Origin: Paracentrotus lividus
Lineage: Eukaryota; Echinodermata; Echinoidea; Camarodonta; Echinidae
DNA: 64,000 nucleotides
NCBI GenBank assembly: GCA_940671915.1
Contig: CALNVZ010003429.1
Location: forward strand, 20,785,596 to 20,849,595
Direction of reading: 5' to 3'
The notes under the pieces: generated by a model
The model's input: the letters and a program-made list of their open reading frames with translations, nothing else
Database searches by the model: none
What the model was told of the DNA's origin: nothing
Shown here: positions 34,351 to 45,031 of the stretch, one piece after another
Layout of the letters: every line of letters begins with the position of its first letter
Position numbering within the stretch: position 1 is the stretch's first letter
Made by a program: the position numbers and the translations under genes

Positions 34351-35703
34351 AAATCCATTATTTTAAAATTGGGGAGGGGGTGCGGTCGTTTATTAAACCA
34401 ACAGTACGTCCATTGAATAGTAACTATCCACAATTGAGTGTGCATGCCTGTAACTAGCCGGAGGGTGGGGGCTGATTAGCTCCCCCCCCCCCCCTTCATA
34501 TCTCGGTCACCAATTGCGCGAGCGTGGCAAAAATTTGCACAGTTTAGTAATAGTGTGCGATATAATTTACAAGAAAGTATAGTTATTTTTCCAAAATAAC
34601 TTTTTTTTAAATTTCTATTAATTAAATCAGTTATGCTACTTTTTGCTCTAAATCATTACACAAGGCTCCTAGAATGCTCATTCATGGAGTAAATAATCTT
34701 TGTAGCATACCTAACGATTTTAAGTGAAAAAATCCGATTTCTAAATTATTAAAAGAATAAACAAATTCCCATATGTTTTGTACACAAAATACAGAAAATC
34801 CCCGATTGTAAGCTTGCGCTAAATTAGATAATGTTGCGCAACTTCCGAAACGTAAGTACAATTTTTATCAATTTTTTTTTTTAAGTCATGGATGCGCGAA
34901 GCGCAATTTCTTTCAGCGACATGACCCCGCGAAATATCGAGGGAGGTTGATTAGCCCTTTTGGTGCTAAAGCTAGTATTGTATTCAATTTCTACATGTAT
35001 CTGATTTAATCATTGATTTAACAAAGCATTTAACGCAGTGAAGGATTATCGTATACGAATGATTCTTAATTTTAAGAAATGTTTCCTTTTACAATTATAG
35101 TTAACTTAAACAATACGAATTTTTTTTTTTTCAACAAAAAATAAATAGATGAGCATAATTTATGACAGAATGAAATTTTATACAACAAAACTGATAAAAA
35201 GACAAATTGACGAGGCATGTTAAAATAGTCAGTGTATTTTTTTTTTCTATTTTTCTATTTTAATTTTCCTTAATTAATTCATTACAAAATATATGGGTTT
35301 ATGATTACAATTTAATTAATATATGGGGAAACAAAACTATATTTGAATAATAGTTATCCGAGAACTATACATTTACATTACTTTGTAATCTATATTAGTA
35401 TTGTATTAATTAATTGTAAAGAATTTGTCAATTATTAATTGCGTAGTTCTAAAAATAGCATAATTTTCCGACATTTCGGACAGCAATGGTTAGATCAAAG
35501 TGTGGTACGTGGCCCAGAGATAAAGATAATTAAAGAATATTTGTGTTATACTTCCTATAATATTGCAAATGGATAATAATTTTTCCTTTATATTAAATTT
35601 TTGGGAAATCTATCAGGGTCAATTCAATATTTTCCCGTAATTATTTTGAAAATGTTAAATAAGGTTTACTTCTCATGATGCTGAATTGGGAAAGAAACAA
35701 ATG

Positions 35704-35710
35704 TATAAAT
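35704..35710 (+). promoter_or_regulatory. TATA box of IL-17 gene 4
   Basis: TATAAAT in the same context as in gene 3, 143 bases upstream of the conserved micro-exon ATG at 35847. Confidence 0.4.
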
Positions 35711-35846
35711 TGGCCATCCTTGAAATCGAAATCAACAGATACTTCGTGGATTCAGAGACAGAATATCAGCTTAACCTAGTGTTTGCTAGTCCAGATCTTC
35801 ACCAACACCAAAAAAAAAACTCAGGAAAAATAATCAAGATACGAAC

Positions 35847-35861
35847 ATGGACAGTGTAAAG
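35847..35861 (+). CDS. IL-17 gene 4, conserved micro-exon 1 (possibly orphaned)
   Basis: Identical to exon 1 of gene 3 (ATG plus four codons) with donor GTATTT. Its partner acceptor has changed from CAG|ATT to CAT|ATT, so this exon may no longer be joined to the main exon. Confidence 0.45.
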
Positions 35862-36197
35862 GTATTTATCACATTTTTATTTTAATTATTACGATTTTTG
35901 CAGCAGCTGCAGATGGTTCATTTTTTTCAATTCACTACTTGAAATAAAAGGATACATAAACAGAAACCCTCAAAAACTAATGCCAAAATTTGTTTGTTCA
36001 AGTTCAATCGGACTATATACCATAAACAATGTTGTCAAAGGTGTGCAGTGCATTCCTTACATTGGAATATACACATTCGTGAGCTTTACAAAGCATGTTG
36101 ACATTGTGTAGGCCAATATCTCTTTCAATCTAATATATATTTGTGAATTACTGTTAATGCTGACCAAAATCGTGCTTCTTTTTTCCCCCATATTACT

Positions 36198-36722
36198 ATG
36201 GCCTTCACCTTGCTATTGGCTGCCATTGTTGCAGTTAGCTGTAACCCGGTACCAGTGACATGTGCCCGCAACCAGTCTATTGCGAGTGTGGATCTGTACC
36301 CGAACAGGGCTGCTTTTGCCGTCCAGACGTTCTCCCTGTCGTCTGCAGACATGGGTAGGAGTCAAGCATCTTCCTGCACCAATACCACCTACAGCGGATT
36401 GACCAGCACAAGTAGCTGTCCAACTGGAACCGCTCCAGGAAGTACTGTAGCAGTCAACGAGGATGGGCAGTGCCCTTGGACCTACGTGGAATGCTTCGAC
36501 GCCGATCGTATCCCTATGGCGATTCAGGTAGCCCAGTGTCAGTGCAGCGGGTGCTTGGATCCCTACACCCATCGCCCCAACCCCAGTCTTCAGTGCATTC
36601 CGGTCAAGCGTAACATCAAGGTGCTGAAGAAGACCCAGTGTTCAGGAGGGATGTACAAGTACGAGGTGCAGAATATGACGATACCAGTGGCCTGTGCTTG
36701 TATGCGACAGAGGCTGGCATAG
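36198..36722 (+). CDS. Interleukin-17-like cytokine, gene 4, main exon
   Basis: Nearly identical to gene 3 (a few substitutions such as V for A in the signal peptide, SGCLDP for TGCLDP, and IPVKR for TPVKR). It encodes a complete IL-17 domain with all cysteines. At 36190-36194 the AG acceptor present in gene 3 reads AT, and the pyrimidine tract is shorter. No nearby AG keeps frame: the next ones (in GCAG and TTAG about 40 bases on) lead quickly to stops. The start is therefore placed at the internal Met (36198), which opens a full signal peptide MAFTLLLAAIVAV (174 residues). The gene could still make cytokine if transcription starts inside the intron or the intron is retained. If not, it is a recent splice-dead copy. 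Confidence 0.85.
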   Translation: MAFTLLLAAIVAVSCNPVPVTCARNQSIASVDLYPNRAAFAVQTFSLSSADMGRSQASSCTNTTYSGLTSTSSCPTGTAPGSTVAVNEDGQCPWTYVECFDADRIPMAIQVAQCQCSGCLDPYTHRPNPSLQCIPVKRNIKVLKKTQCSGGMYKYEVQNMTIPVACACMRQRLA

Positions 36723-37048
36723 ACGACTATGATCGGCTTCTCAGTTACCTTAGTTAAACCGACTCCAAACCGACCCCGAACCGACCCCGTTGTATACTGC
36801 TGGCCTCGTGTCCATCGCGGTAATATGACTACGTTATAGTGATGATGTTGATTCTGACTTTTTTTTTCAAAGTTTAATATTTTACTGAGAAAACGTATGT
36901 TATAACATGTTTAATAGTTATAATGTGTGACGAGTGTACAGTATTTATTTAAGAAGTTTATACTATTGCTTATCTTACTTTGTTTTACTTTGATCACGTT
37001 GGTCATAAAATATTACTTCAGCTTTTATAAGGCTGTGATTATTCAAAA

Positions 37049-37090
37049 CCAGTCAAGTTTGACAGATAAATAATGTACCCACTATGTGGG
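37049..37090 (+). promoter_or_regulatory. Conserved IL-17 3' block (gene 4)
   Basis: CCAGTCAAGTTTGAC, 11 bases, GTACCCACTATGTGGG, with hairpin CCCAC-TAT-GTGGG. It starts 327 bases past the stop and before the first AATAAA (37582). Confidence 0.7.
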
Positions 37091-38402
37091 GGAATACTTA
37101 TTGCTGGGACTTAAATAATCTTTTATAAGTGTCTTCTAGCTACGTTACTTGACAAATGCTTGAATTAAGTTTTTTATGGTTATGCTATATTAGATCTATC
37201 ATAACGATTGCAATGACATCGTTGCAATGTTAAGAAATTTTTACTTTATGACAGAAATTGTTGTTCATATTTTATTAATATTTTTTTTGCAGGTAACAGG
37301 GTACAAAGAGGCTTTTTGACTAACAATATTTATTATTAAGTTTGTTCGATATTTTCTGTCATAATACTAAAATACTTGTGTGTGATATATTCAGTACATT
37401 TTTTTTTTTTTTTTTTTTTTTTTCATTTTCTCGTATGTGGTATGTCCGTAATCTGTGAATATCGAGAAAAAAAAAATGCGGGATCAAAAATACATTTTTG
37501 TTTGCATTATGATTCCCTGTGAACCGTTTATTTCCCCACGAATAGTATAGCGTATTAACAACGGCTTAATTTTTTTTTTTTTAATAAATCAGTTTATTGT
37601 CAATGTACTGGCTATTGAAATTAGAAATCAATAAATAGTTGGCCCTTTCCACATAAACAAATCAATAATTTTACCTCAGTATTATAAGTGTTTAAATGAA
37701 ACGCCCAAAATTATTTTGTTTAACATTATTTTATATTCAATTAACTGTTACGTTGTAAATTTTTCGATCTTCATTTTTATTTGTTTTCATGTCGATACCC
37801 TATTTATCACCAATTACATGGCATATAATTTATTAATTATTAATATTTGTATGTGTTATGATTGACCGTAACACATGACTTTTTTTTTTCTTGATGTGTA
37901 AAATATAATTAGTTTAAGTATAATTGATTTCATTGTAAAACAATAATAAATACACAGTGGCATTCACGCACAGTTTAATTTATATGATAATAAATGAATT
38001 AAACATACAAGATGATACAAAAATATTAATTTGTGAAGGCATGCCTTTTTCTTTTTGAGGGAAATATGTGACTGAAAATGAAAATACATTTTATCTTCGG
38101 ATATACAAAATAGAAGCCTGAGAATGTTAACATATTGATAAAATACTATAACCTATTCCAAACCGATATAAAGAAAGAAAGGGATAGTGTATATGTTTTG
38201 TGCGGATGTGATGGTGTGTGAATGTATGTGTACGACTGTGTACAAGAGAGAGACAGTCAGAGTAAAAGTGAGTGTGTGTGGGTGTGTATATGTGCGTAGC
38301 GGTAAATCCATAATTTTAAAATTGGGAGGAGGTGCGGCCGTTTATTAAACCAACAGTATGAATGGTAACTATCCACAATTGAGTGTGCATGCCTGTAACT
38401 AC

Positions 38403-39422
38403 CCCCCCCCCCTTCCACTACTGCATATGTAAGAGTAGACAATAATTGATTAGCTCTTTACTACAGTATCCGAATGAAATGGGGTCAAGTATATTACCTC
38501 TGACGGCGTTCAACCTCGGTCATCACTGTCACCAATAGTTTTACTCATTTTCTCAGGTTCTGTTCCTGTCTTCGGGGATAGATAAATCCTGTCTTCCTCA
38601 GACAAATGATAATAAATATTCTTTTTGATCAAACCATGCCGAAATTTGTCATCAGGTTATTTCACTAAATCTTACCCTAGTTATTATTATTATTATTGTA
38701 ATTGTTCTTTGACTAAATTCTTAATTACCCTAGTTAATACGAGTATTAACAATATATTATAATATGTCAATAAATAAATCATACCTGGATTGAGAGAAGA
38801 AAATGTAGATTTAGTATTATACCTAGATAAAGTTACCCAAATGTCATAATCTCTTGTATATAGTAAGTTACCGACGTTAGTGTCAACAGCCACATCAGGA
38901 AGGTCATGGACACGGTGACGGAAGATAAACTGGAAGTTTATGGCACATTATATTTCCCGTTACTGTCCTCTGATAATAATGCAAGGTGTAAAAAAAAAAA
39001 TCCAGTTTCGGCTAGCTTGTCAAATCATATACTATTCTGGAAAACCTGACTTGAATACTAAAATTGACTGAGCCGAATCGTTACCGTGTACATGATTATG
39101 ATGAATGAAACTTAAATTAATTATATAGTCATACCCCCCCCCCTCGAAAAAAAAAGTTATGTTTGCTTGTAAAATGAATCTCGATCCCATTGCCATCTTC
39201 AGTCTAATTAAGCATAATTATGATCATAATAATATGAGCCAATTCTTTAACTATCTATCACATTTAATATGGTTTTACTTGCACCCGATATCGCATCAAT
39301 ATTGGTTGATATGTAACTAGTAATAGTTAGGCCCGTTGTAATTGGTATTTACAAAAATTCATTTAAGCACACTGCATCTTTTTTGCCAATAGCACCAGTT
39401 TAAGTTTAGTCTTTGATATTCT

Positions 39423-39469
<47 letters not shown>

Positions 39470-40170
39470 AATATATGTTTCTTTCTCGATATATCTCTTA
39501 AATTTTACTCGGTTGATGGGATTGGAATAATATATATATTATTGTTGAATACATAACTATATAAGCTGCATCCTGCCTTTTAACTCATATAATCCAAACA
39601 GCATTAGAGTTAAAGCCATCTCTAGTCATATGTCACTACAGGGCGAAGGCTATACACGGCGGAAATAAACCACTGATCAATTCCGATAAGCGTCCGAAAC
39701 ACTTCGAGAACTCGAGAAGGAATCAAATTTGTTCCGTTTCTTTCTTCATTTTACACGTAATCGCATCATTTTCTAGGAGTTCGAGGTATATTCTGCAAAT
39801 AACATTCATCCTCATGTGTCGATTATGAGTGATATGTGCCCCTTTCTGGATTAATATTGGGAGATTATAGGCCTTAATATGATGGGACTGACGCAAGGGA
39901 ATGAGTGAGAGTTGGTTAGATCCTTGGACTTGTACGGGACTGTTCTGAAGCAATCACACAGCACCAGCCGTAAAGTAGAGCCATGCCGTGTTCCATGGAT
40001 AACGTCAAAATACAAGATTATTAAGATATGATATTGCGTGATATATTGTTGACATGATGATTATGTAATGTTCTTTCTGACATAAATCTGCTGCTTCGCC
40101 AGTGTTATGTGATATTGAATTACATTTGATTTTCGACATGTACATGTATATTACTTTTGGAAGTTCCATC
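38403..40170. other. Intergenic between IL-17 gene 4 and the SRCR-WSC gene
   Basis: No gene seen. A (CT)n array lies at 39421-39468. The last few hundred bases should hold the promoter of the gene starting at 40171, but I find no clear TATA box. Confidence 0.5.
39421..39468. repeat. (CT)n microsatellite
   Basis: About 22 CT units with one early interruption. Confidence 0.9.
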
Positions 40171-40228
40171 ATGGTTTCATATATCTTTGGAATATTGACT
40201 CTAATTGGTGCTACTGCTCGGGCAATAG
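40171..40228 (+). CDS. Signal-peptide exon of the SRCR-WSC gene
   Basis: ATG opens 19 codons with a hydrophobic core (IFGILTLIGATARA) and ends ATA G|GTAAGA, a strong donor in phase 1. The next plus-strand exons (SRCR, starting with two bases AT) are phase 1 acceptors, so the join reads ARAI-D-VRLVNG. That is how SRCR domains normally begin after a signal peptide. The exon is only 22 bp upstream of a transposon, and the intron to the SRCR exon is 6.3 kb (to unit A) or 12.5 kb (to unit B). The link is inferred from phase and sense, not from a transcript. Confidence 0.6.
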
Positions 40229-40250
40229 GTAAGACTGTAACTGAAGAGTT

Positions 40251-41739
40251 TAGTGGAAGAAGTACTTAAGTCACATAATACTAGTTCTGAGATACAAGGG
40301 TTTGAATATTTCAAACTATCCTGCACATCACAAATTTTTAAATTTCAGATTCAAACTTTGTGGAGTTGATTTTTAAGGGAGAAGAAGCATACATGCCAAA
40401 TTTCAGCAATTTTATGCTTATCGATCTCCGATAATCAATAAGCCGGAAGTTGGACGTAGGTACTTCTTCCACTAAAACTATGGACTTAGGTACTTCTTCC
40501 ACTAAAACTGTGGACTTAAGTACTTCTTCCACTAAAAATCATTAATTTTATGAAATGGGGGTTTCCTGTTTGGGGCAATTCATATTTTATCCTTTTTAAC
40601 AAAACTAAACAATCTACTTCATATCATTTGGTTTGTGAGTAACATTGCTGAATGTATATACCATATATAATGGGGGGGGGAGAGGGGGGTTCAATACCAT
40701 TTTAAAAAATGGGTGCTCCTTTTAATAACAAAATAAATCATGCGCGGACCTCCCTGCATCTGCGCCTGTCAGACATAATTTATAAGAGCGGGCCATTTGC
40801 CCTTTTGTAGCACTATGCTGAAACCTTTTGGAATATAGGCCTACATGTGGGGGTGGCAGTGGTTTACCCATTCTAGGGCACTTTTCCCATTTTTTGTGCT
40901 TAACGGGCAGCCCCCTTTCCCTGGATCTGTGACTGTCTGACACCAATACACAAAAAAAATCATATTAAGTTAAAGAAGAAAATTTCAATGAACATTTCAT
41001 GTGGGATGGAAAAATGCCTACCTACCATTTTTTTTTTGTCGGGGGGGGGGGGGCTTTCTATTATTTTTAAAGGGGCGGGCACTTTCAGTTCCCTCCGGTA
41101 TCCACGTAGGAAAATTAATCATTTGACTTAAAACTGCAACATTGCAGTGAAACCTTGCGTATATGAACCTTGACACATCCCAATTTTGTTATTATTTATT
41201 TTATTTGGGGGCGTCCGTGGGGGGGGTGGAGGGGTTGAAAACTGATCAATAGCCCTCTCCCACCTTGTTTCAGATTTTAAACGTCCGATTTTTTTTTTCA
41301 TAATAAACTTACATTCCTACCCTACTCATACCCGCCCATACAAAAAAAAGAGGTTTTACCGCCCCTACCAAGCATCCCTCACGTTGCTGTCAGCCAGATA
41401 TTAGTAAAACATCTTCTGGGGTCTCCAAATACCTAAATATTGGCAGAGCTGCCCCATCCCTCTTCCCTTAACAAAATCTTTGACCCAAGCTTGGGTGGAC
41501 TTAGGTACTTCTTCCACTAAAACTTTGGACTTAAGTACTTCTTCCACTAAAACTATGGACTTAAGTACTTCTTCCACTAAAAATCATCATGTTTTGAAAA
41601 TGGGGGTTTCCTGTTTGGGGCACTTAGGATTTGATTTTTTCAAAACTGACTCTTGCACCAGTTTTCTGATGGTGTACACATAGATGTTATCAAATAAACT
41701 CATTTTTGAAAAAATGTGACTTAAGTACTTCTTCCACTA
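40251..41739. mobile_element. 1.5 kb MITE with repeated TACTTCTTCCACTA motif
   Basis: A perfect 26-bp TIR begins TAGTGGAAGAAGTACTTAAG (40251-40276, 41714-41739), with partial match continuing outwards. A TA target site is likely. The TIR core recurs as two blocks of three direct copies with about 30-bp spacing (40452-40540 and 41496-41584). Each block is followed by the same 'gggggtttcctgtttgggg' phrase. It lies in the first intron of the SRCR-WSC gene. No transposase. Confidence 0.75.
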
Positions 41740-44700
41740 GACTCTTCAACTTCTGTTTTCTTTGTAACTCACACTTTAAGAATGATTATTTTATCAGAAA
41801 TCTGTATGCGTTCTATAATTATACATTATCCCGGATTTAACAGTACTGTTACGCGCGCTGCAATTGGTATATTGAATCAACTCCATAATGAACCACTATT
41901 AAACCACGACGCTTTCTCATTACACACAACTTAAATAAGTTAGGACAATCTATATTTCTAGTTTTTGCTATACTTCTTATTTATTTATTTCTTTTTTACG
42001 TTTTTGGGTCATTTTTAGTAATTGCCATCGATATTAAGATAGTAACCCTTTGATATATTTCGTAGGTAATAATACAAGAAAATGTGACAGCACACCCAAA
42101 GATTAATGCGTTATTTAAAAGGGGAAATGGTTTTGCAGCTCTTTTAAATAAGATTAATAATTCTTATAAAGCTATCAGACTGATGTCTTTTTTATCCTCC
42201 TGAAATTTCAAATTGATAAATATCATCTATTCAAAATTACAACACAAGTCATTGTACCGGTAGTGCCTTTTGTAAACATTTAACTGTACTTAATACATGT
42301 TGCAACTTTCACTCAATTTTAAGCATGCAGACATTGTGTACACAATCTTCACGTTTAATTCGTTTTAGAATATAAAAAAACAACAACGATGGCTCATAAA
42401 AAACAACAATGTCTAATACATACCAGACTCTGACCTACATTCTAAATTTAGATACTAGAGAAGTAATTAAATCAATTTGATTAGGGGGATGCCAAGTTCG
42501 ATTAAATTGCTTTAATTAGACCCACGTTTAGATAGCGGAAATGGAAGAAAATTATGATACCAATATTGTCGATTTATATGTTATCTCATATAATACCAAC
42601 ACGATTTTTAATGATTTTTATGATTTTTAAAAAGCCCACTTATTTTACAAAGTCAGTTACTTTGATAAACATATATATTTACTCGTGTTATGAGGTCGAG
42701 TTCAAACTTTGTACCCAAACATGTAAAAATTTCGTACTTTTGTAAGCACGAATTCTCTAGGGGCAGTCCGTGACTGTTGACTCGGTCCTCACGTTAGGTT
42801 TAGGTTTATTATTAGTGTTCGGTGCTGTAGATAGGGATTTAAAAATGACAGACTTGTCGTACAACCACATTTGAGCTCTTTTAAATGCTATAAGACAACT
42901 TACCCGGATGTGGGCAATAAAAAGGATAAATATGCATCAAGGTATAGGTATGCCAACACCTTCAACATACAGAGTCCTCAACATGAAGAGTGGTTGTTGC
43001 CATAAAGGTTGCGTACGTGAAACAATGAACTTTTGTAAAGTTCGATAGTAAACAGATCTACATTTTCCCATCCTGTTATCCGAATTTGCATTAAGCGTGT
43101 TTTTATTAACATTTTTAATTAAAAATTGCTGCCAGTCTTTCTGCTTTTTCGCTTTATCATTTGTTTAATGTTCTTATCAAATTGCGTCCAAGTAATACTA
43201 TGCACAGACTTTTCGACAGAAAAAATTCTCATAACAAAGCATTGTAAAATTATCAAAATTTAATGCATATATATATTCTTTTCGGCAATGAGGATAACCT
43301 ACGAAACGTGATCATATTTCTTACCAATTGGAAGATAAATTTCACAGCTTCCACTTGCCACATCTGTTTTTAGTTTTATCGGAAAAACTTTCGCCGGTTG
43401 AATTAGTCACTTTACGTGCTTGTAGTCTACAGTAATGGACAGGCAAATGACATCGTTTAGAATATTACTCAACATATACAAAGAATTACATATTTGACAA
43501 CACACAGTACATTATTTTGTAATGCAAAAAAACAAAAATGAAAAGACATTAATCTCCATATTTTCTTTTACTTTGACATCTTTTTTCCAATTAATAATTG
43601 TAAGCAATATTATCTACGTTTATGTTTTTTTTTACTATTTTCCATCGAAAGTTTTCATACCTTATAACTTTTCATTTGGTTTAGTTTTGTTTCAACAATA
43701 ATGTGTACTGTGATAAAATCAAAAAAGCAAAAGGTATACACAATTATAACATGCATTATTTATGTTTGCATGTGCCCAACTACTATTTTTCGACATTTCG
43801 CCGTATTGTAAAAAAGGATATTATTTCATATTACGTGATCAAACAAGATCCTTTCAATACCTATCAGACGATCGAGGAAGCGGGGTAATAACTTGGTGAA
43901 AGAAATTTGTTATTAAACCTTAAAACACATCACAATAAGAATATTATTGCAAGTAGCAAGCAAAATATGTGTTTCTTCAAGTCTTGGCCTCCTCATAGAG
44001 GCGAATTAGATGGTATGTAGAGCATAGAGTGATTATTATTATGCTCATATCCATCAATCACACTGTCACTTTTCCACCGTATTTTATCGTAATTAAAACT
44101 AAGCAGTTTGGAAGCCTATCTTCTTCCTTTCATTTAATGCTCCCTCAAGTACGATAATACACCGGCGGTGGACTGTACCATACTGGAAGAAGAAGAAGAA
44201 GTACAACTAGAACTGCAATCGTTGACATGAACGATGTGCGTGCATTGACGCCTTGACTAAAAAAATTCAAGGACTATTAAAATTTAAACGTAAATTTTGA
44301 AATATATTGGGAAACTGAAGTAGGCTTTACATATACAAGATCATCTGTGTGTAAAACGAATAGGGTTTGTGTACTACAATGCAATTTTGAAAACTCCGCT
44401 TTCCATACTATCCGGCGTTCACATGGCTTTCTCGATATCGCGATTATGAAGCAAATGGATATAATGGCTATTACAAAAACGTGATTTACTGAGAAATTTC
44501 AATGACAAGCTATATTTTATATGGTATCATTGGAAAAGCAATTTCTTTGCGGTCATTGTGCGTATCAGGACATCTCCCCCGGAGGACAACTCCCCCGGGG
44601 ACAATTCCCGGAGGACAGCTCCCCCGGAGGACATAGGGTTAGCTGAATAACCTACCAGAGTAAATGTGTACAATTATAACTTCAATGGGGCTCGCAGACT

Positions 44701-44762
44701 TGGAACATGTATCGCTGAGTGTCCTCGGAATCCCCGTTCTTGTCAGAAGGTATACAATATAC

Positions 44763-44973
44763 TATTTTGGTGACATTATACGAGCCCCCCCCCCCCCAAA
44801 AAAAAAAAAAAAAAGAAAGAAAGAAAAATAAATAAATAAATAAATAAATAATAAATAATATAAATAAATATAATAATAAATCAATCAATAGATCAATAAA
44901 TAATAAAAATTAGGGGGAGAGAAGGGGAAAACACAACAAGCAAACATTTTATTATTATTATTTTTTTTTTTTT
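44763..44973. repeat. Left copy of the sequence preceding SRCR exon A
   Basis: From 'ctattttggtgacattatacgagcc' to the T run, this matches 46346-46567 apart from homopolymer lengths, and it ends exactly at the N gap. It may be an assembly overlap and not a biological repeat. Confidence 0.7.
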
Positions 44974-44998
44974 NNNNNNNNNNNNNNNNNNNNNNNNN
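44974..44998. other. Assembly gap (25 N)
   Basis: Twenty-five N bases following a poly-T run. A fixed 25-N size is a placeholder length, so the true distance is unknown. Confidence 0.98.
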
Positions 44999-45000
44999 GG

Positions 45001-45031
45001 TAAGGGTTAAGGGTTAGGGTTAGGGTTAGGG
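45001..45031. repeat. Interstitial TTAGGG repeats
   Basis: About four to five units of TTAGGG, with TTAAGGG variants, right after the gap. TTAGGG is the ancestral animal telomere unit. Here it lies within the GGACAACTCCC foldback, so it is interstitial. Confidence 0.7.

Larger units (their letters stand above)
29918..34457. repeat. Tandem duplication unit 1 (carries IL-17 gene 3)
   Basis: The whole segment aligns with 34458-38402, from 'ggctgattagctccccc' to 'gtgcatgcctgtaacta'. Coding and promoter parts are near identical. This unit has an additional internal 506-bp duplication downstream of the gene. Confidence 0.85.
34458..38402. repeat. Tandem duplication unit 2 (carries IL-17 gene 4)
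   Basis: Aligns with 29918-34457 throughout. It is shorter because it lacks the 506-bp duplication and has shorter homopolymers. Confidence 0.85.

Noticed and set aside
45001-45031. Chromosome end
   Set aside because: Only a few TTAGGG units, with genes on both sides; interstitial.
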